DNA from: Candidatus Rifleibacterium amylolyticum
GTDB lineage: Bacteria > Muiribacteriota > Ozemobacteria > Ozemobacterales > Ozemobacteraceae
DNA: 64,000 nt
Reading direction: 5' to 3'
Assembly: GCA_009917695.1 (NCBI GenBank)
Contig: JAACJG010000002.1
Location: forward strand, 124,001 to 188,000
A program made the translations under genes and the position numbers. The notes beneath the pieces were generated by a model. It was not told where the DNA came from. It worked only from the letters and a program-made list of their open reading frames with translations, and did not search any database. The stretch's first letter is position 1. Every line of letters starts with the position of its first letter. Positions 53,176 to 62,242 of the stretch are shown in pieces.

Positions 53176-55179
53176 ATGCGCAGGCGCCGTCAGCTGAGAA
53201 AAATCTTCGCATGGTCGCTGCTGCTTTTCGCCATGATTCTGATTAATGTGCTGGTCAGCGAAATCGCATTCGCGCGCGCTGGCGGTGGACATGGCTATTC
53301 GGGTGGTGGTGGCGGCGGTCGCTCTGGCGGTGGCGGTGGTGGCGAAGCCGAACTGATCTGGCTGCTGATCAGACTTATCATATACTACCCGCACATCGGC
53401 ATTCCTCTTGCCATTGTCGTGGCAGTGCTCGCCTGGAAAGGCTACCTGAAGGGCGAGGATACCTATATCGACTACACCATAACCAAGGCCGACCGGGTCA
53501 AACATGACAGTTTTTCAAAGGTTGCGCTTACTCAGCTCAAGCAGCGTGACCCGGGCTTTGACGAGAACTTTTTCAATGGCCGCGCCAAAAAAGCGTTCCG
53601 GTTGATTCAGGAAGCCTGGACCGCAAGAAAGCTCGATAAGGCGCAAGCGTTTCTTTCAGACGGCATCTACGAGCAGTTCAGCATACAACTTGCCGAAATG
53701 CGCGAAAAAGGTATTATCGACCACATGGAAGCGCTCGAAATTCTGACGGCGACGCCGGTCAAATTTCAAAGCGATAAAAACTTCGATGTCATACATCTGC
53801 GAATAGACGCCAGTGCCATAAACTATCGCAAAGATGAAAAGACCGGCAAGCTGATCAATGGCTCGCGAAGTCCGGAACCATTTGCCGAAGTCTGGTCGTT
53901 CATGCGCAAGCCCGGTGTTAAAACACTTAAGAAGGGCGGTCTGATGGAAGGACAGTGCCCGAACTGTGGCAACCCGATTCAGATCGGTCGCCTGTCAAAA
54001 TGCGAAGTCTGTGGCGCACTGCTGCGTTCTGGCGAATATGACTGGGTGCTGACCAGCATCACCCAGGCCTGCGAATGGTCAGTGCGCTCTGACAAGGCAG
54101 TTCCCGGGCTCGACGCCATGGTGGCCGCCGACCCCGGTTTCAACATGCAGCACATCAAAGAACGTGTTTCTGTCATGTTCTGGCGCAAAACAGAAGCTGA
54201 ACGCATCGGTAAAGTTGAACCTCTGCGCAAAATTGCACGCAACGAATTCTGCGATGCCCAGCTGCAGTGGCTGAAGCCCGACAAATCTGGAGCGCGTCGC
54301 TTTTACACCGGCTGTGCCGTTGGCGCTGTCGATCTGCTTGGCATCGAGATGCTCGAACCCGATGACAACGCTTTTGTCGAAGTTATCTGGAGCGGTATTC
54401 CTTCGTTTCAGATGCCGGGAAAAGAGATAGAAACGGCCGGCCAGCCGATAAATTTCCGGCATGTCTTCGTTCTGGCGCGGCGCCACGGCGCTGTCACCAA
54501 GCTCGAAGCATCACTCGCCAGCTCGCACTGCCCTTCATGCGGAGCGCCAGAGCAGACCGGCAGCGAGAATGAGTGCGCCTACTGCGGCTCGGTAATGAAT
54601 GACGGCAAAAGCGAATGGGTGCTCGACGCCGTTGTCGACCGCAGCGATCCACAGGTCAGAGAGATTCTCAACCGCATCAGCGTTGCAGCACGTAAATCAG
54701 TTGAAGACGCGCGCGCGCGTATCGACGCCCACCAGAAAGACAAAAAACAACCAGCCGTACCGCCACCTCTCGACGATTTTGGTATTTCTGGCATTGAACT
54801 GCTGCGCTGGACAGTTGCCATGATGCTGGCTGATGGCCATATCGATGACAAAGAAATGAGCATGATCCGCGAACTTGCCAGCCGGCGCGACATTCCTGAA
54901 GCCCGCATTCAGCAGATAATCGATGAATTCAAAGCGGTCATCGACCCGATAGTGCATGTCACGACGACAAGCAAGATAGAAGCAGACACTGAGCTGCTGC
55001 GCCATATAGCCCGCGTCGCACTTGCCGATGGCAAGCTTACCTCAGAAGAAACTGATATGCTCAAAGCCGTCGGCAGTAAAATTGGCATGAGTGGCATCGA
55101 CATCGACATGCTGCTCAAACGCGAACGCAGAGCCATATTCCAGGAAGCCAAAGATATTCTGCGCAAAATCAAGCGCTGA
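53176..55179 (+). CDS. Tandem Tim44-like/zinc-ribbon membrane protein with TerB-like C-terminus
   Basis: A 667-residue protein. AGGAG at 53164-53168 is seven bases before the ATG at 53176. A signal-like helix (WSLLLFAMILINVLVSEIAFA) is followed by a glycine-rich stretch (GGGHGYSGGGGGGRSGGG) and a second helix (HIGIPLAIVVAVLAW). A Tim44-like domain (about 105-245) ends in a zinc ribbon CPNCG...CEVCG. The same pair repeats: a second Tim44-like domain (about 300-445) and the ribbon CPSCG...CAYCG. A TerB-like helical domain (about 535-665) contains MLADGHIDDKEMSMI and ALADGKLTSEETDML. The protein is membrane-tethered. Its role is unknown; the Tim44 fold often binds membranes or hydrophobic ligands. 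Confidence 0.85.
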   Translation: MRRRRQLRKIFAWSLLLFAMILINVLVSEIAFARAGGGHGYSGGGGGGRSGGGGGGEAELIWLLIRLIIYYPHIGIPLAIVVAVLAWKGYLKGEDTYIDYTITKADRVKHDSFSKVALTQLKQRDPGFDENFFNGRAKKAFRLIQEAWTARKLDKAQAFLSDGIYEQFSIQLAEMREKGIIDHMEALEILTATPVKFQSDKNFDVIHLRIDASAINYRKDEKTGKLINGSRSPEPFAEVWSFMRKPGVKTLKKGGLMEGQCPNCGNPIQIGRLSKCEVCGALLRSGEYDWVLTSITQACEWSVRSDKAVPGLDAMVAADPGFNMQHIKERVSVMFWRKTEAERIGKVEPLRKIARNEFCDAQLQWLKPDKSGARRFYTGCAVGAVDLLGIEMLEPDDNAFVEVIWSGIPSFQMPGKEIETAGQPINFRHVFVLARRHGAVTKLEASLASSHCPSCGAPEQTGSENECAYCGSVMNDGKSEWVLDAVVDRSDPQVREILNRISVAARKSVEDARARIDAHQKDKKQPAVPPPLDDFGISGIELLRWTVAMMLADGHIDDKEMSMIRELASRRDIPEARIQQIIDEFKAVIDPIVHVTTTSKIEADTELLRHIARVALADGKLTSEETDMLKAVGSKIGMSGIDIDMLLKRERRAIFQEAKDILRKIKR

Positions 55180-55187
55180 TCAAATGG

Positions 55188-56276
55188 TCAGTCCCAGACG
55201 ATGCCTTCGACATGATCGATGCCGAGGCCGGCTGATTCTGAGAGTTTGAGCCAGGGGCCTTCGATTTCGGCGCCGCCGATTACCGGGTCTTCGCTGCACA
55301 GCGACGGGCTGTCGAGATCGCAGCGCGTGATAATGCTGCGGGCGCAGGCAAGATGCACCGCAGCAGTGACACTGATTTTGCTTTCCATCATACAGCCGAG
55401 AAAACACTCGACATTGTGCATTTCGGCGAGAGCACAGATGCGCAGGGCGCCGCGCAGGCCACCGGTTTTCATAAGCTTGATATTGATATAGTCGGCAGCT
55501 CCCATGGCAATGATCTTTTCGGCGTCAAGCGCCGAGAATACCGCTTCGTCAGCCAGAACAGGGGTGTCGATGCTTTCTTTGACCTGTTTGAGACCAGCGA
55601 GGTCATGCGCCAGAACCGGCTGTTCGAGCAGATCTATATTAAAGCTGCCGGCCTCGATTTCACGCATGATTCGCACTGCCTCGCGGGCTGTCCAGCCCTG
55701 ATTTGCGTCAAGGCGCAGTTTTATACCAGCACCGACCGCATCTCGAACGGCTTCGATACGCGCTATATCTACGTCTGACTGCAACCCCACCTTGAGTTTG
55801 AGGATTCTGAAGCCGCGTGAAACTGCAATTTTGCTGTCTTCAGCCATTTCTTCAGGGCTGTTGACACTTATGGTCAGGTCGGTTTCGATCTTGTTCCGAT
55901 AACCGCCGAGAAGTCTATAGACAGGAATATTGTATAGCCGGCCGAACAGATCAAAAATAGCCATTTCTACTGCGGCTTTAGCACTGGTGTTCTTGACCAG
56001 GGCGCCGTCGAGAGTATTGAGGGTGTCTTCAAGATTGGCAACCTCTTTGCCCTTGAGCCTGGGAAGTATGAACTCATGAATTGCGCCGCGCACACTGCCC
56101 TGCGACTCGCCAGTTATCGGCCCGGTCGGGTGCGCCTCGCCGATTCCCGTTACTCCGGCGTCGGTATCAACAGCAACCACGATCGAAGCAATATGATCGA
56201 TCGTTCGCAAAGCCGTTTTAAAAGGTGTGCGCAGCGGAATCGAAAGAACTCCGGTTCTGATATTGGTAATCTTCAT
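55188..56276 (-). CDS. Dipeptide epimerase (L-Ala-D/L-Glu epimerase type, enolase superfamily)
   Basis: A 362-residue protein. The ATG at 56276 follows GGGGGGGAAC. The acid/base lysines are in LKLKVGL and KLMKTGG. Metal ligands are in DANQGW, LLEQPV and ADEAVF. The C-terminal C-D-L-D-S-P matches the D-x-D motif that binds the dipeptide amino group in Ala-Glu epimerases. The enzyme converts L-Ala-D-Glu from murein to L-Ala-L-Glu. It lies downstream of an NlpC/P60 endopeptidase that could release this dipeptide, but 195 bp and a hexamer array separate them. It ends eight bases from the convergent Tim44-like gene. Confidence 0.88.
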   Translation of the reverse strand: MKITNIRTGVLSIPLRTPFKTALRTIDHIASIVVAVDTDAGVTGIGEAHPTGPITGESQGSVRGAIHEFILPRLKGKEVANLEDTLNTLDGALVKNTSAKAAVEMAIFDLFGRLYNIPVYRLLGGYRNKIETDLTISVNSPEEMAEDSKIAVSRGFRILKLKVGLQSDVDIARIEAVRDAVGAGIKLRLDANQGWTAREAVRIMREIEAGSFNIDLLEQPVLAHDLAGLKQVKESIDTPVLADEAVFSALDAEKIIAMGAADYINIKLMKTGGLRGALRICALAEMHNVECFLGCMMESKISVTAAVHLACARSIITRCDLDSPSLCSEDPVIGGAEIEGPWLKLSESAGLGIDHVEGIVWD

Positions 56277-56290
56277 GTTCCCCCCCAATC

Positions 56291-56320
56291 GTTCTCGTAA
56301 TCGTAATCGTAATCGGTATC
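56291..56320. repeat. Five-unit hexanucleotide array upstream of the dipeptide epimerase
   Basis: GTTCTC, GTAATC x3, GGTATC on the plus strand, followed by GATC. It lies on the 5' side of the epimerase ribosome site (minus strand, where it reads GATTAC). It shares the first 12 bases with the gnd leader site at 45012-45023 and the GTAATC...GGTATC order with the array at 49709. Confidence 0.85.
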
Positions 56321-56471
56321 GATCTCTCCATATAAGATCTCACTGAATAATTCCTGTTCTGGGTCGGCTGCTCAGTCGGAATGCTTTTTCTTCAGCGATT
56401 CGCTTCGCTCACAAGCTTACGAAAAAGCAAACCGACTTCGCGCCTGAAATATTCAATGAGCTTTTGTATAG

Positions 56472-57914
56472 CTAATTCTTCCCGCCAGCATCCGGCAACA
56501 CGAACTCACGCGCTGAATAGATGCCTTCCATGTATTTGCGGCCATCTGACAGGTAGGTCACCAGCAGTGGCGTCACAAAAACACAACGGGCGGTTGAGCG
56601 TACAAGATTGCCTTCTGCATCTGGCACTCGAAAACCCGCAAAGTCGTGAATGATGTAATAATCATCGTTGTAGCGCCCAAGATAAAGCATGGCATGGCCG
56701 GCCATATAGATCGGAGTTCCGGCCGGCAGACTGTCGAAAACTGCTTTGCGCTCTTCGAGCGTCATTTCTTTGGTGAATTCATGCATGACACCAACAGCCA
56801 GCTTACCCTGTTCGCCAGAATTGCGCGGCACCAGCACGCCCATGCTGCGATAAATGTCCATGATAAAGGCGCTGCAGTCACGGGTATTGAACATTCCACC
56901 CCAGCCGTAACGCTGGCCGAGAAACTTGAAAGCCTGAGTGATGATGTTTTTTCGGGTCAGTGGCATATAGCCGACACGCACGTCTTCTGAGCGTGCAATC
57001 AGGCCGATTCTGAATTCGAGTTTGCCATCTTCGCCACGCGACGGCAGTTTAACAACATAATTGCCGGCAGGGTGCTGACCATCTATGTTGAATTGAAATT
57101 CAGAGCGGTCGGCAAGCGGAATACGGGCACCCATGTCGAGCTGCAGCTCTGATATCTCAGGGCGCAGCGGGTTGTAGCCGGTGAATACGCCTTTACCGGT
57201 TACGACAAGGAATTTTTCGGCATCGAGATAGTCGAAGAGCTCGCGGCGGCTGGTAAATGCGACATCCTGAGCTGGCAGCCAGGCCCGATAATTGTAGGCC
57301 TGAGCGAAAAGCCATTTGCCGTCGCGGCTGGCATGCAGCACCGCCAAGGGCTCTGCCGGGTATAGAGCTGTTTCGATGAACATGTCACTTTCGAAGTCGT
57401 CGGGTTCTGAAAATACGCGGTCATAAGTTGGAAAAGCCCGCATTTCCGTGCGTTTAACTGTGATAGCGAACTGCACTTCGGTAAGACTTCTGATATTATC
57501 GATATTCAAAAGATCTTCGAGCGCAACGTAATACTCATCGCTGACTTCTTCGCCCTTGAGATAGCGCTTTTTCTGGGGGCGCGCGCTGGCTTTTTCGATC
57601 GACTGCCGCAACTGTTCACCAGCCATGGCCGACGGAAAATGGCGAAGATCCATGAGCATTTCACATTCGGCGAAACCTTTGCGATTATAGCGTTCGATCT
57701 CGTCACTGGTCATAATTATCTGATCCTGGTCTGCCACATTCTGCAGCCAGAATTCCGGAAACAGCATTTCATCACTTACACCGGGAATATTCAGATCGAA
57801 CTGCACGAAAACTTCACCTCTGTCAGAACATTGCGAATATAGCGGATGACTGCAGAAAACACCAGCGAGAAAGACGACAAAAAAAACACTGCGAAACTGT
57901 TTGAATGCCTGCAT
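56472..57914 (-). CDS. Exported NlpC/P60 peptidoglycan endopeptidase with SH3-like domains (YkfC type)
   Basis: A 480-residue protein with a Sec signal (about 8-27). The middle (about 145-315) has two SH3b-like domains, including TEMRAFPTYDRVFSE and YRAWLPAQDVAF. The NlpC/P60 domain (about 320-470) has the catalytic cysteine in TRDCSAF (C347) and histidines in AGHAMLYLG (H407) and IIHDF (H423). YkfC-type enzymes cut between D-Glu and diaminopimelate in murein peptides and need a free L-Ala, releasing L-Ala-D-Glu. It lies next to a dipeptide epimerase and a DUF819 membrane protein. The ribosome site GGAG is about 11 bases from the ATG. Confidence 0.88.
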   Translation of the reverse strand: MQAFKQFRSVFFVVFLAGVFCSHPLYSQCSDRGEVFVQFDLNIPGVSDEMLFPEFWLQNVADQDQIIMTSDEIERYNRKGFAECEMLMDLRHFPSAMAGEQLRQSIEKASARPQKKRYLKGEEVSDEYYVALEDLLNIDNIRSLTEVQFAITVKRTEMRAFPTYDRVFSEPDDFESDMFIETALYPAEPLAVLHASRDGKWLFAQAYNYRAWLPAQDVAFTSRRELFDYLDAEKFLVVTGKGVFTGYNPLRPEISELQLDMGARIPLADRSEFQFNIDGQHPAGNYVVKLPSRGEDGKLEFRIGLIARSEDVRVGYMPLTRKNIITQAFKFLGQRYGWGGMFNTRDCSAFIMDIYRSMGVLVPRNSGEQGKLAVGVMHEFTKEMTLEERKAVFDSLPAGTPIYMAGHAMLYLGRYNDDYYIIHDFAGFRVPDAEGNLVRSTARCVFVTPLLVTYLSDGRKYMEGIYSAREFVLPDAGGKN

Positions 57915-57933
57915 TATGTTTCATACTCCAGAT

Positions 57934-59091
57934 TCAGATCATCGAAAGAATTTTGCCAACCAGCAACCCGCCGCCGGTGCCGATTACGTAACCCAGCATA
58001 CCCATCAGAACACCAACCGGCACCAGCACTTCGCTGTAAGCAGCTGCCAGAATAGGCGCCGATGCTACCCCGCCAATATTGGCCAGACTTGCTACGCCGC
58101 AGGTGAACAGGTCCAGCTTGAAAAGACGCGCAATAAGAGCCAGAAGCACAGCATGCACCAGCAGGATGACAAAACCGCAGAAAATATAGAAAGGTGCCTG
58201 CGACAGTTCGGCGAAATTGGCGCGCGACCCGATCAGCGCAACGATAAGGTAAAGCATCAGACTCGCGAGCGGCGAGATTCCCGCCACCTTGCCGAGAGGT
58301 GTCATAGCAGCAATAATGCCGACGACTGTCGTGAGAATGACTGTCCAGCTGTATGTAGAGATGAAAGCGCTTGTCGGAAGCATCGGCGCGACATATTGTG
58401 CCAGAGCTGCCACTGCAAAAGCGCTTCCGAGCAGCAGAATCAGGTCAGAAAAGCTCATGTTCTGCGGGCGATCACCGTGATCGGCCATCAGGCTGGCACC
58501 GACTTCGTCGATCTGGCTGGTGTCGGCTTTGGTCCAGTGGTTGAAGTGCTTTGCATAAGGCACAACTGCCAGCAGCAGCATAACCCAGACCGCGTAGTTG
58601 ATCGAGTCCATCATCAGCGTATAGCCCATCTGCGAGTCGCTGACGCCAAGCGCGAGCTGAATAGCCGCCATATTACCGGTGCCGCCCATCCAGGAGCCGG
58701 AAAGGGCCGCGAAGGTTTTCCAGGTATGCGGTTCAAAATGGCTTTTAAAAAGGAAATAAGTCACGACGAAGCCGGCGCCGATAGTCACCGAAGCCGAAAA
58801 AAAGCCAAGCAGCATGCGGGGCCCGAGCCTGAAGATCTTTTTGAGGTCGCAGTGCAGCAGCATCAGAAAGATCATTACCGGCAGAACGTTGTTTTTGAGC
58901 TGAGTGTAGTAAAAATTGATTTCGTCGGTTTTCTTCCAGAGACCGAGCGTAGAGAAGGTCATTACTGCGAAGTAAAGTACGACGATTCCCGGCACGTAAT
59001 CGAAAAATTTGCGGTATTTTTTGTCGAGCTGCACTATTACTGCGGCTATGAACAGCAGAACCGCGACATAAGCAAAGCCGCTTTCAATCAT
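57934..59091 (-). CDS. DUF819 family integral membrane protein
   Basis: A 385-residue protein with about eleven membrane helices. The ATG at 59091 has GGGAGAG just upstream. Signatures resembling DUF819 (Bacillus YjcL) are GSWMGGTGNMAAIQLALG and MDSINYAVWVMLL in the first half, and ANIGGVASAPILAAAY near the end; the two GG-x-x-N/A motifs suggest an inverted-repeat transporter fold. Function in the family is not established. It lies 19 bases before the NlpC/P60 gene on the same strand, which suggests it could carry murein-derived peptides or amino acids. Confidence 0.82.
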   Translation of the reverse strand: MIESGFAYVAVLLFIAAVIVQLDKKYRKFFDYVPGIVVLYFAVMTFSTLGLWKKTDEINFYYTQLKNNVLPVMIFLMLLHCDLKKIFRLGPRMLLGFFSASVTIGAGFVVTYFLFKSHFEPHTWKTFAALSGSWMGGTGNMAAIQLALGVSDSQMGYTLMMDSINYAVWVMLLLAVVPYAKHFNHWTKADTSQIDEVGASLMADHGDRPQNMSFSDLILLLGSAFAVAALAQYVAPMLPTSAFISTYSWTVILTTVVGIIAAMTPLGKVAGISPLASLMLYLIVALIGSRANFAELSQAPFYIFCGFVILLVHAVLLALIARLFKLDLFTCGVASLANIGGVASAPILAAAYSEVLVPVGVLMGMLGYVIGTGGGLLVGKILSMI

Positions 59092-59375
59092 TATTCTCTC
59101 CCTCTGCGCCGCCAGACCGTTGGTTCGCACTCATTACAGTTCATCAGCGGCGGATTTCGTATGCAAAACAAGATACCACATGCACAAAATTTTGTACGCA
59201 GCTTTCTAAAAATCGCTATCGTTCTTTGCTGTAACACAATCGCCAACTCTTAACATTCCCACTCTGTGCCATTAGCCGACTACCACCAGCTGCCATTGTG
59301 TCGAGCCAGACTTCGGACAGCAATTAATGTTACAATGTGTCTAATCTTGATTTTCCCGCAAGAGAGGTATTGATT

Positions 59376-60692
59376 TTGAAAACTGTGAAAAAGATGCTTC
59401 TGGCGATTGTTGGGCTGGTGGCCATTGTCTTTGTCGTGCAGACAGCTCGAATCGTTTCGCTGTTCCGCTCTGCCAGCAGTGGAATGTCGGGCGTTACCGG
59501 CAGCGCACCGGCGAGTCCTGCCGCGCCGGCACCATCACGACTGCCATTGCCTGATCTGGTATTGGGCTTGACCCGCCCGGCCGAATGGCACGACATAAGC
59601 AGCAGCAAAATATCTTCACCGTTTTCCTTAACCGGCGGCAAACTGGTCCCGCTCGACGAGGCTATTTCTGATATGGAAGAAATCAAACCTGAAATCAGGC
59701 AGAGATTCGAAAAAGAACTGCCGGCCCGTCTTATGTCGAGAATCAAAGATCTGCCTGAACCGCCTGAAATCCCGGAAATCCTGATAATTTCTGCACCAAC
59801 ACCAGATTTCAGGGCTATACGTGAAACTGCGCGTTACTGGTATCTCATGAGCAGATGGTTTTTCAGTCAGGGCCAGCATGAAATCGCTCTGGCGATTGAC
59901 ACTGCCATTCTGCTTCTTGCCCACGAAGTCGAGACTTGCGATGCCGCAGGTGCGTCTCTTATTTCGCGAATGATTGCCATAGCAGTCAGAAACATTGGCA
60001 CCGCTGCAATCATGGAGATGTCAGATAAGCTTAATCTGCCGGCGGCCAGGCTGAAAAGCTGGACTGCGGTTCTTATGCGTCTGCACGATAACATGCCCGG
60101 CATGGAAAGAGCCTGGATGTGCGAAAAGAAGCTGATTCCAAGCGTTTTTCATGCGAGTAACATTCCGAATCGCAACCGGCTGGCTGAAGCCATGTGTGAC
60201 CCGAACCGACAGAAAAAGTATATCGATACTTTTTACAATCCACTGATAGAGGCATGCAAAAAGCCATACCCTGAAGCCATGGAAGTGGCACGCACTCATC
60301 AGAAAAAAGCTGAAGAATTACAGAGAATTCTTGATCCCGGCCTGCACTATCTGGTCTATTTCTTCATGCCCGAAGACTTTTTCATGCAGTTCATGATGTC
60401 GATGGCCATACCTTCATTTAGAAAAGCATTCGACCAGGACTTCAATTCACGCCAGGTTTTCCGGGCCGCCATAATTGTACTGGCTCTGCGTGCTTACCAG
60501 ATCGAGCACAAGTCGCTGCCCGACTCGCTTGAAGAGCTCGAAAAGTGGCTGGGAAAAAGCCTGCCAGCCGACGTTTATACAGATAAACCCATGCTTTATA
60601 ACAACAGCGGTGAAAAAATACTCTACAGCGCCGGCCCTGACGGCAAACCCGACACCTCTGACGACACGGTATTCATGCCCATAACTCCCTGA
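59376..60692 (+). CDS. Membrane-anchored hypothetical protein with pseudopilin-like C-terminal segment
   Basis: About 438 residues from the TTG at 59376, which has AGAGAGG eight bases upstream; an ATG at 59394 is possible. One N-terminal anchor (LLAIVGLVAIVFVV) is followed by a serine/alanine/proline-rich linker. The body is a helical domain of about 270 residues. The last 70 residues have RAYQIEHKSLPDSLEEL, then DVYTDKPMLYNNSGEKILYS and AGPDGKPDTSDDTVF. That ending is like the 'P-x-S-L-x-x-L...D-P-F...Y-S-x-G-x-D' tail seen in many planctomycete hypothetical proteins and in type II pseudopilins. Function unknown; probably located at the outer face of the inner membrane. Confidence 0.75.
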   Translation: MKTVKKMLLAIVGLVAIVFVVQTARIVSLFRSASSGMSGVTGSAPASPAAPAPSRLPLPDLVLGLTRPAEWHDISSSKISSPFSLTGGKLVPLDEAISDMEEIKPEIRQRFEKELPARLMSRIKDLPEPPEIPEILIISAPTPDFRAIRETARYWYLMSRWFFSQGQHEIALAIDTAILLLAHEVETCDAAGASLISRMIAIAVRNIGTAAIMEMSDKLNLPAARLKSWTAVLMRLHDNMPGMERAWMCEKKLIPSVFHASNIPNRNRLAEAMCDPNRQKKYIDTFYNPLIEACKKPYPEAMEVARTHQKKAEELQRILDPGLHYLVYFFMPEDFFMQFMMSMAIPSFRKAFDQDFNSRQVFRAAIIVLALRAYQIEHKSLPDSLEELEKWLGKSLPADVYTDKPMLYNNSGEKILYSAGPDGKPDTSDDTVFMPITP

Positions 60693-60737
60693 AAATACGT
60701 CACTGCGCTGAATTTTCGCAAAATCTCCGCGATGTGA

Positions 60738-61463
60738 CTAAAATTTTCTGTAGATAAAATCTGGCAAAATCTTTAGCAGAAAAGCGATAAATCGCCAGCG
60801 GCGGGTGATATAGGCGCGCGATCGCCGAGCCCTGATGGCATCGTAGATCTGTCTGGCAGCCTTTTCAGGTGATGCGACCCAGAACAAGCCTTCGCCCTGT
60901 GCCATGCGGGTATCGACAAAGCCCGGCAAAATATCGGTGACATATATTGGCTTGCCAGACCTGGCCGCCTTGATTCGCAGGCCTTCTGTATAGTTACTGA
61001 CGAAAGCCTTCGAGGCATTGTAGGCTGGCGCTTCATGACTGCCGCGGAATGCCGCAACAGACGATAAACTTACGAGGTGCCCGCTGCCCCGGGCGAGAAA
61101 ATAGCGCATCGCCGCAGTAGCCATGGCGGCGAAGCCGGTTACGTTGGTGGCAATGGTTGTTGCTTCCGGCTCCCACGCGAGCTCAGGGTTAGGCATGCCG
61201 GTTCCGGCACTAAGCACAATCAGATCGACATCGCCAAGCTCAGCAATAAGAGTGTCGAGTGCCGATATGGACTGCTGTGGAGAATCGACGTCGATCTGCC
61301 GGCAGACGACCTTATCGCCGTGCTGCAGTTGAATTTCGTCGAGCAGTTCGCGCCGACGCCCGGTAACGCCAACCCGGCAACCATGGCTGATCAGCAATTC
61401 GGCCAGCGCGCGGCCAATTCCCGATGTCGCTCCGACAATAATCGCAGTTTTAAAGACCGTCAC
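60738..61463 (-). CDS. Short-chain dehydrogenase/reductase
   Basis: About 241 residues. GTG at 61463 has AAAGGG eight bases upstream; the ATG at 61469 is only two bases from it and is the alternative. The cofactor loop is VGATSGIGRALAE. VTGRRRELL suggests NADP binding through the arginines. Catalytic residues are the serine in SLSSVAAFRG and the tyrosine/lysine in PAYNASKAF. LSAGTG stands in place of NNAG. Substrate unknown. The gene is convergent with the gene before and has no operon partner. Confidence 0.9.
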   Translation of the reverse strand: MTVFKTAIIVGATSGIGRALAELLISHGCRVGVTGRRRELLDEIQLQHGDKVVCRQIDVDSPQQSISALDTLIAELGDVDLIVLSAGTGMPNPELAWEPEATTIATNVTGFAAMATAAMRYFLARGSGHLVSLSSVAAFRGSHEAPAYNASKAFVSNYTEGLRIKAARSGKPIYVTDILPGFVDTRMAQGEGLFWVASPEKAARQIYDAIRARRSRAYITRRWRFIAFLLKILPDFIYRKF

Positions 61464-61662
61464 AATCATTTCCCTTTCATTTCTGAGAACTCTAAGGCTC
61501 ATGATAATAACAGATCAGACCGCAGAAAGTCTTGATTTAGGACGAGGAATTCCCGAGGTGAGAAGTTCGCTGCATTTTTTGCGATAATCAGTTAAAATGA
61601 TAGTCTTGAACTGACTAAGGCGAATTGCAATATCAGCGAAGCTGTTGAGAAAGGTTATCGAT

Positions 61663-62199
61663 ATGGCAAAAAAATCTTTTCCGCTGGCGAAGGTCTACAG
61701 TCTGCTTGAATCGGGGCCAGTAGTGCTTGTTACCACTGCCCGCAAAGGCCGCGCCAACATCATGGCGATGTCGTGGCACATGATGGTAGACTTCGAACCG
61801 CCTCTCGTAAGCTTTATCGTCAGCGACCGCAACCACTCGTTCAACCTGCTCAAGACGACGAAAGAGTGCGTCATTAACATTCCTACCCTCGCAATAGCTG
61901 AACAGGCAATTGGTTGTGGTAACACTTCAGGTGCAAAAATAGACAAGTTCGCCACCTTCGGCTTGACCGCCCGGCCGGCTGAGCAAGTACAGGCACCGCT
62001 GATAGAAGAGTGTTACGCCAGCCTCGAGTGCCGCATTGTCGATACAAAAAACGTCAACAAATACGGCATGTTCATCGCTGAGGTCGTGCAGGCCTGGGTC
62101 GATACCAAAGTAAAACAACCGCAGACCATTCACCATTACGGCAAAGAAAACTTCATGGTCGCCGGCAATCACATCAAAATCAAATCAAAGATGAAGTGA
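61663..62199 (+). CDS. Flavin reductase-like FMN-binding protein
   Basis: A 178-residue protein. GAAAGG lies eight bases before the ATG at 61663. The split-barrel flavin fold is shown by PVVLVTTARKGRANIMAMSW, PPLVSFIVSDRNHSFNLL and ECVINIPTLAIAEQAIGCG; it ends in a long beta region with HHYGKENFMVAG. Proteins of this group bind FMN and reduce flavins or are flavoredoxins in anaerobes. The cysteine in AIGCGNTSG is typical of the flavoredoxin-like branch. The next gene starts 43 bases later on the same strand. Confidence 0.9.
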   Translation: MAKKSFPLAKVYSLLESGPVVLVTTARKGRANIMAMSWHMMVDFEPPLVSFIVSDRNHSFNLLKTTKECVINIPTLAIAEQAIGCGNTSGAKIDKFATFGLTARPAEQVQAPLIEECYASLECRIVDTKNVNKYGMFIAEVVQAWVDTKVKQPQTIHHYGKENFMVAGNHIKIKSKMK

Positions 62200-62242
62200 C
62201 GATCTCCGGCAAATGCCGGCAGCATCTGAGACAGGAGAAGCC

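Noticed and set aside
57901-59253. 450-codon open frame on the plus strand opposite the DUF819 gene
   Set aside because: Its product is rich in His, Gln, Arg and Cys with no recognisable domain. It lies exactly antisense to a convincing membrane protein and has no ribosome site, so it is a shadow frame.
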